Shown here: positions 8,629 to 16,895 of the stretch, piece after piece
Position numbering within the stretch: the first letter of the stretch is position 1
Layout: every line of letters starts with the position of its first letter
Assembly: GCF_000325665.1 (NCBI RefSeq)
Contig: NC_019908.1
Span: forward strand, 1,116,001-1,180,000
Direction: 5' to 3'
Origin: Brachyspira pilosicoli P43/6/78
GTDB taxonomy: Bacteria > Spirochaetota > Brachyspiria > Brachyspirales > Brachyspiraceae
Length of the DNA: 64,000 nt
The notes under the pieces: model-generated
Database searches by the model: none
What the model was told of the DNA's origin: nothing
Seen by the model: only the letters and a program-made list of their open reading frames with translations
Position numbers and translations under genes: made by a program

Positions 8629-10113
8629 TTATTTAATCTTACTTAAATAAAGTCCCCAAAAATCATTCAAAAAATCTAAATACTCTTTTTTATTATTATC
8701 TTTAGTTTTATCTATCTGCTTAGATATTTTATCTTGATATTTTTTTATTTTATCATACTGCTCTTTTAATCTATTTTTATATCTATACAATTCCTTATTA
8801 TTAGAATGTTCTTCAAAATATTTATTTAAATATTTTATAGACTTATCATAATCTCTTTTCATTAAATATATTTTTGCAATCTCTTTATAGTCTTTAGTTT
8901 TAGATACTTCTTTTATTAATATCTTATATATAGAATCTAGCTTTATATTTAAAATCTCTTCATTACTATCTTTTATTTTGTTACATTCTAATATAACTTT
9001 TAAATATTGTTTTGAAGAATAATACTTCTTTATTAATTCTAAACTATTTTCTAAACTTATAGCTTTAGTTTCTGTTTTTGTTGATATTATTTTTAATTCA
9101 TTCATTATTAAAACAATAAGCTCATAATTATTAATAGTTGTTTCATAATTGAAATTTGAAATATTCTTTCCATACTCTTTTATTAAATCAAATTTTATAT
9201 CTGTTATATTAGCTTCTATATTTGAAGAAGTAAGTTTCTCTAATATAGATGATACTACATAACTCTCTTCGCTATTTAATTTTTCTAATTTTTTTACAGC
9301 TCCAAGTATAGGAATAAATATTTGCGAAACATCATTATTAATATCAATTAAAGAAAATATTTTATCTATTAAATAAGGTTTCTCCATAAATTTAAGATAA
9401 AAATCTTTTAAACATGTACTTCCTTCTAAGTTTATATCAAAATCAAATAATATAGACTTAATCATAAAAATATTATCTTTAAATACTAAATTATCTTTTT
9501 TATTATTTGAAGTTATACTATGATACAAGTCATTAGATAAGCATATTAATCTCTCTATGTTATCCATCTCAATATATTTTAATCCATTATACTCCAATAT
9601 ATTTTTAGCCGCTTTAAACTCTAACAATTGAACTTTTTTTTCTATATTATCTATTCTGTTTGATTGCTCATCTATTTTATTTAGTAAAACATTAAATGAC
9701 TCTCTTACATTTTCGCATACTGCTATTAATTCTTCATCTACATCTTTTTCTATGTTATTGAGTTTATTATTTAAATATATTATTCCCTCATAAGTTATTT
9801 TATTTTGCCTTGCTAAAGTTTCTATCATCTTAATAGAAGCATTTTTTACTATAGAATAATTATAATCAATTTCGTATCTTATCTTTCTGTTTTGTCCTGT
9901 AATTGTATTTAATATATTTTTTATAAAACCTTGATTAGCAATAAATTGTGTTCTAGATTTAGAAGCACTCAATGATGATACAGCATCCATTGTAAGTTCT
10001 GTTAATTTAGCATAATTATTCTTATATTCTTCTACATTATTTTCTATATATTCTTCTATTATTTTTTTATCAGCTTCTTTTATTTTATTTTCATAGGGAA
10101 TAGTTAGGTTCAT
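8629..10113 (-). CDS. Unknown 494-aa helical/coiled-coil protein
   Basis: I do not recognise this protein with confidence. It is soluble, with no signal peptide or membrane segment. An N-terminal third contains GFIKNILNTITGQNRKIRYE followed by a helix ending KMIETLARQN, then a predicted coiled coil around IDEQSNRIDNIEKKVQLLE. The C-terminal 130 residues look TPR-like (SSKQYLKVILECNKIKDSN; KEIAKIYLMKRDYDKSIKYL) and end in charged coiled coil. It is the first gene of a minus-strand run with patatin, CobC-, CbiB- and nitroreductase genes, so a link with the phospholipase is possible but unproven. Confidence 0.6.
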   Translation of the reverse strand: MNLTIPYENKIKEADKKIIEEYIENNVEEYKNNYAKLTELTMDAVSSLSASKSRTQFIANQGFIKNILNTITGQNRKIRYEIDYNYSIVKNASIKMIETLARQNKITYEGIIYLNNKLNNIEKDVDEELIAVCENVRESFNVLLNKIDEQSNRIDNIEKKVQLLEFKAAKNILEYNGLKYIEMDNIERLICLSNDLYHSITSNNKKDNLVFKDNIFMIKSILFDFDINLEGSTCLKDFYLKFMEKPYLIDKIFSLIDINNDVSQIFIPILGAVKKLEKLNSEESYVVSSILEKLTSSNIEANITDIKFDLIKEYGKNISNFNYETTINNYELIVLIMNELKIISTKTETKAISLENSLELIKKYYSSKQYLKVILECNKIKDSNEEILNIKLDSIYKILIKEVSKTKDYKEIAKIYLMKRDYDKSIKYLNKYFEEHSNNKELYRYKNRLKEQYDKIKKYQDKISKQIDKTKDNNKKEYLDFLNDFWGLYLSKIK

Positions 10114-10290
10114 GCATACTCCTTAAAGTGCTTTTATTATACTATTTTTGTAGTTTTTTCACAATAAACTATAATATACATAATTTTAATAAATAGCATT
10201 ACAATACAATATATAATACTTATTCAGATTGCTTTTTTTTACAAAAATGTTAAAATCAAAGTAAACATAATATATGCGGGGTTGTAGTGT

Positions 10291-10944
10291 ATGAAAGAAC
10301 TACCATATTTAATCAATTTAATTAATGCATTGAAGGGCGAGATTTGTTATTCTTATATTAATAATGTTGTTGCTTTAGACAAAAAATATAAAGAGCTTGA
10401 AGAAGTTAAAGGACAAAAAATTATAGATGTATTAAGACATGGCGGATATATGCATTTTCAATTCTCACAAGATGCTATGCTTGTAGACTTGGGTTCTGGA
10501 GGCTCTTTTGTACTTACAGAAAACAACACTTATAAAAATGCAATAATCAAATTAGAAACTGATAATGGCAATTTCTTTGTTGTAGATGAGAGTAAAGATA
10601 AAGATGATGCTACACATATTATACCTATATGGAAAGATTATACTACAATGCCTCAAGTAGGTTATGACCCTCTCACTAAACAATTTAATTATAATTTATT
10701 TTGTCAATTACTTGCAGATAATGCCACAACTGTAGAAAAACTTATTAAAAACCCTCTCATAATAAGCGGTATAGGAGATACTTACGGAGATATGATATTA
10801 AAAAGGGCTTCTATTACTAAAAGAACTAAAACTACAGATATAAACAAAGCAAAAGCAAGAGAAATTTTTGACGCTATAAAACAAGTATTGAGAGAGGCCT
10901 CTGGAAATAGAGACGAAGAAGAAAGCGAAGATTCTGAAGATTAA
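10291..10944 (+). CDS. Fpg/Nei-like protein lacking catalytic residues
   Basis: 217 aa. The N-terminus MKELPYLINLINAL parallels the MPELPEVE start of formamidopyrimidine-DNA glycosylases; GQKIIDVLRHGGYMHFQF parallels the beta-strand with the conserved Lys; and VEKLIKNPLIISGIGDTYGD with LKRASI parallels the H2TH helix-two-turn-helix. However, the catalytic Pro2 is Lys, the Lys57-equivalent (RGKY) is Gly52, the H2TH Asn is Asp, and the C-terminal zinc finger is replaced by an acidic tail (EEESEDSED). So it is probably not an active glycosylase/lyase but may still bind DNA. It is transcribed on its own, upstream of ssb. Confidence 0.65.
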   Translation: MKELPYLINLINALKGEICYSYINNVVALDKKYKELEEVKGQKIIDVLRHGGYMHFQFSQDAMLVDLGSGGSFVLTENNTYKNAIIKLETDNGNFFVVDESKDKDDATHIIPIWKDYTTMPQVGYDPLTKQFNYNLFCQLLADNATTVEKLIKNPLIISGIGDTYGDMILKRASITKRTKTTDINKAKAREIFDAIKQVLREASGNRDEEESEDSED

Positions 10945-11047
10945 TATTATTTTTCTAAAAATTAACAAATATAAAAAATAAATTCAGGCATATTTTTTCA
11001 TAATTTTTGTTTAACTAATATTATAATAAAAATTAGGAGTAAAAATT

Positions 11048-11464
11048 ATGTCTGGAAATGCTAATATTATTGTTGTAGAAGGAAGACTAACAAGAGACCC
11101 TTCATATATAAAAACTAAAAACGGTAAATCTTTATGCAAATTCTCTATAGCAAACAATAGATATTATTATGTTAACGGAAGCTTGCAAAAGGAAGTTTAC
11201 TTTTTTGATTTAATAGCTTGGGGCTTTACTGCAGAAAAAATTGCTATTAACCTTCTTAAAGGAAGACATATATTAGTAAATGGAGAATTAAGACAAAACT
11301 CTTATATCGCTAAAGATGGAAGTAGAAAAAACTCTATTTATATACTTGCTTTAGAAGTAAAAAGTTTAGACAAAAAAACTATAGAAAAAAATAATTATTA
11401 TAACAATGCCAATAATCAAATTGTATCAGATGTTATTGAAGAGGGTTTGGAGCAAGTATTTTAG
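11048..11464 (+). CDS. ssb: Single-stranded DNA-binding protein
   Basis: 138 aa with one OB fold: NIIVVEGRLTRDPSYIKTKNG, then CKFSIANNRYYY, VYFFDLIAWG, AEKIAINLLKGRHILVNGEL and the C-terminal strand. These are the standard bacterial SSB positions. The tail is short and ends VIEEGLEQVF rather than the acidic DDDIPF tip that recruits partners, so this may be a second, specialised SSB. AGGAG precedes the start. The last 32 bp overlap the 3' end of the convergent tmk gene. Confidence 0.85.
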   Translation: MSGNANIIVVEGRLTRDPSYIKTKNGKSLCKFSIANNRYYYVNGSLQKEVYFFDLIAWGFTAEKIAINLLKGRHILVNGELRQNSYIAKDGSRKNSIYILALEVKSLDKKTIEKNNYYNNANNQIVSDVIEEGLEQVF

Positions 11465-12044
11465 ATTGTTTTAATATTTCAATGAGTTCTTTATTTATAT
11501 CATCTATAGACTTATCAGCATTTATATGATATATAAAAGGCTCATTAAAACTACTAAATATGCTATCTACTTTTTTTAGATATTCTTCATTTTCAAATCT
11601 GTCTATAAAGCCTCTTTTTTCCATAATTCTATTTAAAGATTTTTCTACAGGCAGATGAAAAATAAAAACTATATCTGGAATTAAAATAAAGCTCTCATGC
11701 ATATTTTTTATTTTTTCTATATCAATACCCTTAGCACCTTGATAGGCAATAGATGAATACATGTATCTATCAAGAACAACTGTTTTACCTTCTTCTAAAG
11801 ATGGTTTTATCATGAGTCTTATATGCTCTTTTCTATCATCTACAAAAAGCTCTAATTCTCTATCTAAATCCATATCTTTAGAAAGCATAGTGTCTCTTAA
11901 TTTAGCACCATAATATGCATTAGTAGGCTCAAATGTATATATTGTTTCTATGTTGTTTTTATTTAATGTTTCTGCTAATTTTTTTGCAATTGTAGACTTA
12001 CCGCTTCCGTCTATTCCTTCTATAACTATTAATTTACCTTTCAT
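11433..12044 (-). CDS. tmk: Thymidylate kinase
   Basis: Phosphorylates dTMP to dTDP. 203 aa with P-loop IEGIDGSGKSTIAKKL, the DRYMYSSIAYQG (DRX) motif that binds the nucleotide, and FIFHLPVEKSLNRI. The lid region reads RIMEKRGFIDRFE. Length is normal. It is 45 nt downstream of mraY and may be co-transcribed with it. Its 3' end overlaps ssb by 32 bp in convergent orientation, so the two transcripts can form an antisense duplex. Confidence 0.95.
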   Translation of the reverse strand: MKGKLIVIEGIDGSGKSTIAKKLAETLNKNNIETIYTFEPTNAYYGAKLRDTMLSKDMDLDRELELFVDDRKEHIRLMIKPSLEEGKTVVLDRYMYSSIAYQGAKGIDIEKIKNMHESFILIPDIVFIFHLPVEKSLNRIMEKRGFIDRFENEEYLKKVDSIFSSFNEPFIYHINADKSIDDINKELIEILKQSKILAPNPLQ

Positions 12045-12089
12045 AATCTTTCACATACCTACATAAATATATAAATTATCAAAAACATA

Positions 12090-13238
12090 TTATCTTATTT
12101 TTAGAGTTGCTATACCAATCAAAGCAGTTATTATACCTATTATATAAAATCTAAAAACAACTTGAGTTTCTTTCCAGCCGGATTTTTCAAAATGATGATG
12201 CAAGGGAGCCATTTTAAATACTCTTTTTTTGAATAGTTTATAAGAAAATACCTGCACAACAACACTAAAAGCCTCAGACACATAAACAGCTCCAACTATC
12301 ACAAGCAAAAGCTCATGCTTGATAAATAAAGCAATAATACCTAAAACCCCACCAAGAGATAAACTTCCAACATCTCCCATAAAAACCTGCGCAGGGTGAG
12401 CATTAAACCATAAAAATCCTAAACCAGCCCCAATCAAAGCCCCTACAAACACAGTAACCTCTCCAGCATCAGATATAAAAGGTATTTTTAAATAAGTTGC
12501 TATTAGAGAGTTACCAGATACATAAGAAAGCACCGCAAAAGCCATAGACATTATTATCAATAACCCAATAGCTAAACCGTCTAATCCGTCTGTAAGATTA
12601 ACAGCATTACTCATACTCACAACTACAAATATAGAAAAAGGTATATAAAGCATTTTTAAATCTATATACACATTACTAAAAAATGGTATAAATAAAGTAG
12701 ATGAAGGAACCTGTGCAACCTTCACAGCCTCTAAAACACTTATGCCCTTCTCCAAATCAAACTTCATTAAAAAAGTGGATTTATCAAAATAATATAAATA
12801 TATTCCTATTATTAAACCAACTATCACCTGAAACACAATTTTATATTTACCAGGAAGCCCCTTAGAGTTTTTGTATTTAATTTTAAGAAAATCATCTAAA
12901 AAGCCTGCTATAGCAAGTATAACTAAAGATATTGTAAGAAGTATAATTTTTATGTTATCCAATTTTCCCCATAATAATATACTTATTAATACGCTGCCTA
13001 CTATAAATATACCGCCCATTGTAGGTGTACCAGTTTTAACTAAATGAGTCTCTGGACCATCATCTCTTACAACCTGACCAAAATGAAGCCTCTTTAATTT
13101 TTCTATTATACTAGGAGCAAATACCAACACCAAAATCAATGCAGTAGCAACAGCCCCTGCAGTTCTAAAAGTAATATATCTAAAAACATTGAAACCAAAA
13201 AAACTCTCTCGAAGCGGATAAAAAATCTCATATAGCAT
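12090..13238 (-). CDS. mraY: Phospho-N-acetylmuramoyl-pentapeptide-transferase
   Basis: Forms lipid I by moving phospho-MurNAc-pentapeptide onto undecaprenyl phosphate at the inner face of the membrane. 382 aa with about ten membrane helices. The motifs are present: DDGPETHLVKTGTPTMGGI, the Asp pair in AIAGFLDDFLK, SNAVNLTDGLDGLA and the HHHFEKSGWKE loop. It lies outside the usual mur/fts cluster: its neighbours here are tmk and an SDR. Confidence 0.96.
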   Translation of the reverse strand: MLYEIFYPLRESFFGFNVFRYITFRTAGAVATALILVLVFAPSIIEKLKRLHFGQVVRDDGPETHLVKTGTPTMGGIFIVGSVLISILLWGKLDNIKIILLTISLVILAIAGFLDDFLKIKYKNSKGLPGKYKIVFQVIVGLIIGIYLYYFDKSTFLMKFDLEKGISVLEAVKVAQVPSSTLFIPFFSNVYIDLKMLYIPFSIFVVVSMSNAVNLTDGLDGLAIGLLIIMSMAFAVLSYVSGNSLIATYLKIPFISDAGEVTVFVGALIGAGLGFLWFNAHPAQVFMGDVGSLSLGGVLGIIALFIKHELLLVIVGAVYVSEAFSVVVQVFSYKLFKKRVFKMAPLHHHFEKSGWKETQVVFRFYIIGIITALIGIATLKIR

Positions 13239-13381
13239 AAAGTGATAGCCTTTAAATAAAAATATATTATTATAAATATAACTTTAACAAAAATGTAAAA
13301 TTAGTTAAAAATAAACTATTAAATAGTATTATAAATTTATTTTTTGTCAATAAAAATAATTATGTTAATATAAAAGTTTTA

Positions 13382-14182
13382 TTATCCTTTTTTCATCATA
13401 TCCTGATATAAACTATACATAGGAGAAGGAACACCAAAACCTCCAGAAACAGGCATAGTCTCTCCTGTAATGAAAGAAGACATATCACTAGCAAAAAATA
13501 ATACAGCATTTGCTATATCTTCTGTTGTAGCAGGTCTATTTAATGGCACATTCTTCAAAAAAGATGTTAAAAACTCTTTAGACATATTCTCCATAGCAGC
13601 ATCGGTTGCAACAAATCCAGGAAGCACAGCATTGCATCTTATATTGTCTCTAGCATATTGTACAGCTATGTTTTTAGTTAAAAAGTTAATAGCACTTTTT
13701 GATATACCATAAGCTAAACGAGATATATCTGGAAATAATCCTCCAACAGATGAAATATTAATTATACTTCCTCCACCATTTGCTTTCATATTTTTTACAG
13801 CAGCCTTACAAGGCAAATAAACACTTTTTATATTTTCATTTACAATTTTAAAAAATGTATCAGTATCTCCATTAACTAAATCTAAATCTTTACTAACATC
13901 AGTAGTGCCGAAATTATTAACGAGTATATCTATTTTGCTTTCTTTTTTTATAACATCTTCTACCATAGAAGTAAAAGTCTCTTCTTTTGTAGCATCAAAA
14001 TAAACAACATCTGCCTTACCGCCGTTTTTTATAATCTCATCAGCTATTTGTTTACCCGCATCAAGTCTTCTCACTGCCAAATAAACTTTAGCACCATTTT
14101 CTGCCAACTTCTTACTGCATTCCAAACCAATACCTCTAGTTGATGAAGTTACTAATGCTATTTTATTTTCTACTAGTTTCAT
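13382..14182 (-). CDS. Short-chain dehydrogenase/reductase (FabG-like)
   Basis: 266 aa with the classical SDR pattern: cofactor loop VTSSTRGIGLE (a TGxxxGIG variant), LVNNFGTTD for the NNAG motif, catalytic Ser in NISSVGGLF, and Tyr/Lys in AYGISKSAIN, then the PGFVAT segment. It most resembles 3-oxoacyl-ACP reductase-like or sugar/alcohol dehydrogenase SDRs, and substrate cannot be assigned. It is a lone gene 143 nt downstream in map order from mraY, with an AGGAG site before the start. Confidence 0.9.
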   Translation of the reverse strand: MKLVENKIALVTSSTRGIGLECSKKLAENGAKVYLAVRRLDAGKQIADEIIKNGGKADVVYFDATKEETFTSMVEDVIKKESKIDILVNNFGTTDVSKDLDLVNGDTDTFFKIVNENIKSVYLPCKAAVKNMKANGGGSIINISSVGGLFPDISRLAYGISKSAINFLTKNIAVQYARDNIRCNAVLPGFVATDAAMENMSKEFLTSFLKNVPLNRPATTEDIANAVLFFASDMSSFITGETMPVSGGFGVPSPMYSLYQDMMKKG

Positions 14183-14271
14183 ACTATACTCCTTTATTTC
14201 AAATCTATCAATTATAATATATACAATATTTTTTATAGGTCAATAACATAAATTAATAATATAATAATATA

Positions 14272-14299
14272 TTGTAAAAAAAGTTTTTTATGTTAAAAT
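14272..14299 (+). promoter_or_regulatory. Possible promoter of dnaN
   Basis: TTGTAA (14272-14277), 16 nt, then TAAAAT (14294-14299), about 50 nt before the dnaN start at 14351. In DNA this AT-rich, such matches arise by chance, so support is moderate. Confidence 0.4.
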
Positions 14300-14350
14300 A
14301 ATGCCTTATATAAAGTTTTATACAATATTTTTTATAATAAAGAGGAAGCG

Positions 14351-15478
14351 ATGAAATTTAGATGTTTAAAAAAAGATATAGTAAAATCTATTGGAGTTAC
14401 AGAAAATGTTGTTGAAGGAAAAGTAATATACAATATAGAAAGTAATGTGCTTTTTCATCTTGCAGGCAATATGCTTACATTAACTGCTACTGACGGTTCT
14501 GTTTGGGCAAGAAGCAGAATTATGCTTGATGATTATGAAGGCGAAGGCACTGTTGCTGTATATGCTAAAAAAATAAGCTCTATACTTAAAGAGATGCCTG
14601 ACGGTATGATTACTATAAATGTTGAAGAAAACGAAAAAATTAATATAGAATCTGAAAACGGTAAAACTAAACACTTAATCATTGGTATGAAAACTGATGA
14701 TTTCCCTTCTTATCCTGAAAGCAATGGAGATATTAACTATATAATGCTTCCTACAAAAGAATTGGTTACTATGATTAATAAAACAATATCTTCAATAGCT
14801 AAAGAGCCTTTTAAGCCTGCTTTAAGGGGTATATGCTTTGAAAAAACTGATTCTAAGTTTTTAGCAGTTGCTACAGACGGAAGAAGAATGGCTATTATAG
14901 AAAGAGAGTTTGAAGGCATTGATGCTGGTTCTTTCTCAATAATCATAGAGCCTAAAGTATTAAACGAGATACTAGTTACAGCTAATTATGATGAAGTTGA
15001 GCAGGTAAAAATGGGTGTTGATGGTCAGCAGGTATATTTCCAAGTTGGTAAATATGACTTTGTATCTAGCCTTATAGAAGGAAAATATCCTAATTTCAGA
15101 CAGGTTATACCTAAAGAGTTCGCTTATAGTTTTAGGGTAAACAAAAATGACTTACTCGATGCTATTAGAAGAGTAGTTCCTATGATTAATGATGTTCGCT
15201 CTAAGAGAATGATACTTACTGTTTCTGAAGAGTCTTTAAAAGTTAAAGGTATAAACCAAGAAATGGGAGAATCTTTAGAAGAAATAGACATTAAATATAC
15301 AGGTGAAGAGCATTCTGTTGCTTACAATTATACTTATATTCAAGATGTAATAAAACAAATAGATTCTGAAATAGTTACATTTATGGTTAATAAGGACTCA
15401 AGCCCTACTATAGTGAGAGAAATAGAGAGAGAAGATTACTATTTCATCATTATGCCTATGAGCATTGGCGAAGAGTAA
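14351..15478 (+). CDS. dnaN: DNA polymerase III beta subunit (sliding clamp)
   Basis: 375 aa, normal clamp length, with three repeated clamp domains. Recognisable segments are LKKDIVKSIGVTENVV, then KPALRGICFE..D..FLAVATDGRRMAIIE in the middle domain, and the C-terminal YYFIIMPMSI, which matches the family ending (..YVVMPM). The ring tethers the replicative polymerase and MutL/MutS-type partners to DNA. Unlike in many bacteria it is not beside dnaA or recF; recF is 39 kb away in this window. Confidence 0.95.
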   Translation: MKFRCLKKDIVKSIGVTENVVEGKVIYNIESNVLFHLAGNMLTLTATDGSVWARSRIMLDDYEGEGTVAVYAKKISSILKEMPDGMITINVEENEKINIESENGKTKHLIIGMKTDDFPSYPESNGDINYIMLPTKELVTMINKTISSIAKEPFKPALRGICFEKTDSKFLAVATDGRRMAIIEREFEGIDAGSFSIIIEPKVLNEILVTANYDEVEQVKMGVDGQQVYFQVGKYDFVSSLIEGKYPNFRQVIPKEFAYSFRVNKNDLLDAIRRVVPMINDVRSKRMILTVSEESLKVKGINQEMGESLEEIDIKYTGEEHSVAYNYTYIQDVIKQIDSEIVTFMVNKDSSPTIVREIEREDYYFIIMPMSIGEE

Positions 15479-15495
15479 TTTTTATCATAAATATT

Positions 15496-15540
15496 TTATT
15501 TAATAGTTTTGTAAAAATATATTATAAAACTATTAAATAA
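15496..15540. terminator. Long AT-rich inverted repeat after dnaN
   Basis: TTATTTAATAGTTTT (15496-15510) and AAAACTATTAAATAA (15526-15540) form a perfect 15-bp stem starting 17 nt after the dnaN stop. There is no T tract behind it, so it may protect the 3' end or be a weak terminator rather than a classical one. Confidence 0.5.
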
Positions 15541-15826
15541 CAGTAATTGTATATCTTTTATCTATATATAATTTTTTAAAAAGTAGTGATTAAATTAGAA
15601 AATAAAAATTTTTTAATGTTACTACAAAACATTTTTTACATTTAAAATAATTTTTTATAATACTTCTAGGTTAAATTTAAGAAAGTTTTTAAAAAAGTCT
15701 ACAAAAAAATGCTTTTTTTTTAAAAAAAAATCCAATAAATATGAATTTTCTATTTGACTTTTAAAATTTTTATATTAAAATACCATTAATAAAATTACAG
15801 ATATAGTTATTGGGATAACTACTATG

Positions 15827-15874
15827 ACTACACTACACTACACTACACTACACTACACTACACTACACTACACT
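15827..15874. repeat. Pentanucleotide tandem repeat (CACTA), about 9.6 units
   Basis: A perfect 5-bp repeat covering 48 bp, with eight complete CACTA units at 15831-15870 plus partial units on both sides. It lies between two candidate promoters, 213 bp upstream of the lipoprotein start codon. Repeats of this type change copy number by polymerase slippage; a non-coding position makes expression tuning more likely than ORF switching. Confidence 0.92.
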
Positions 15875-15913
15875 CTAATTCTATAACCAAAAACACATCA
15901 TCATTAAATTTTT

Positions 15914-15941
15914 TTGACAATTATCTTATTTTTTTCATAAA
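15914..15941 (+). promoter_or_regulatory. Candidate promoter of the lipoprotein/outer-membrane operon
   Basis: TTGACA (15914-15919), 16 nt, CATAAA (15936-15941). The -35 is perfect, the -10 is weaker (4 of 6). It would start transcription about 140 nt upstream of the gene, place the 14-bp hairpin in the leader, and put the CACTA repeat 40 nt upstream of the -35 box. Confidence 0.5.
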
Positions 15942-15965
15942 GATTTACAAACTTTCATTGCACAC

Positions 15966-16005
15966 GCAAAATGCAGCATTACACAAAAAACATGCTGCAT
16001 TTTGC
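15966..16005 (+). promoter_or_regulatory. 14-bp perfect hairpin in the leader
   Basis: GCAAAATGCAGCAT (15966-15979) and ATGCTGCATTTTGC (15992-16005) are perfect inverse complements over a 12-nt loop. There is no T run behind it. It could be an RNA leader structure affecting stability, or a repressor operator. It contains an ATGCAGCAT half-palindrome on each side. Confidence 0.6.
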
Positions 16006-16086
16006 ATTTTAAAAGCTATTCTACTGCTAGATATTATTATAACAATAATATTTAAATAAAGTAAAAAAATCAAGGAGAAAAGAAAA

Positions 16087-16875
16087 ATGAAAAACACTTT
16101 ATTAGCTCTAATGCTTGTATCATCATTATTCGTTATAAGCTGCGGAGCAGACGCAACAAAACCAACAGACGCTTACAAAAGCCAAAAAACAGAAATATCT
16201 TCAGGAACAAAAGAAGTCTACAATGTTAATACTTCTAGCGGTACTGTAGATGTTTCAACTTTTGCGTTACCAGGCGAGAAAGTAACAGAAATACTTGAAG
16301 TAAGTGGTGATGCTGGCGTAGATAAAGCAGCAGTTACTACAAAAAACTCAGACGGCGGCATATATCAATTTACTACTACTGCTACTAGTACTACTGGAAG
16401 CATTATATATAAATATACTAAAAGTGCAATAGCACCTATAAAAGAAATGACTCTTAATAATATCCAAGTAACTACTGGTAGTGGCGAAAGCACTGCAACT
16501 ATAAATGATACTACATTCCAATTCTTATTTGAAATAGTATCTGTAACTTATCAAGGAAGCGATATAACTACTGATATTAAAAGTATTAGTGGAAATACAA
16601 TAACATTTTATAACACAGCTTTAAGTGGAAATATAACAATAAAATATCAATATATGGACGTATATCAAATTTCAGAAAAACCAACTAAAGAAGGTGCTAT
16701 TGAAGCTGGTAATATAATAACATTAACTCAAAATGATGCTGGTAAAACTTATATATGTAAAGATATAAATATGAATACATATTACTATGGAATAGTACCT
16801 GCTGATGGAATAATACAATCAGCATCATTACCAGGTGCAACACAAAATAACAATTATCAATTATGGCTTTATTAA
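16087..16875 (+). CDS. Surface lipoprotein of unknown function
   Basis: 262 aa with a lipoprotein signal (MKNTLLALMLVSSLFVISC|GAD). The mature part is rich in Thr/Ser/Gly, beta-strand-like, and shows two similar stretches (SGTVDVSTFALPGEKVTEIL and later TTGSIIYKY / SGNITIKYQY), which hint at internal repeats. I do not recognise a family. AAGGAG precedes the start. It is 20 nt upstream of an outer-membrane-barrel gene, so the two products probably act together at the cell surface and share the repeat-containing leader. Confidence 0.75.
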   Translation: MKNTLLALMLVSSLFVISCGADATKPTDAYKSQKTEISSGTKEVYNVNTSSGTVDVSTFALPGEKVTEILEVSGDAGVDKAAVTTKNSDGGIYQFTTTATSTTGSIIYKYTKSAIAPIKEMTLNNIQVTTGSGESTATINDTTFQFLFEIVSVTYQGSDITTDIKSISGNTITFYNTALSGNITIKYQYMDVYQISEKPTKEGAIEAGNIITLTQNDAGKTYICKDINMNTYYYGIVPADGIIQSASLPGATQNNNYQLWLY

Positions 16876-16895
16876 TATAAAAACGGAGATTGAAA

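Larger units (their letters stand above)
15541..16086. other. Long leader region of the surface-protein operon
   Basis: A stretch of about 550 bp without a gene between dnaN and the lipoprotein gene. It holds A/T homopolymers, two candidate promoters (TTGACT-16-TAAAAT at 15754-15781 and TTGACA-16-CATAAA at 15914-15941), the CACTA tandem repeat between them, and a 14-bp perfect hairpin. I see no ORF worth annotating. Confidence 0.6.
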
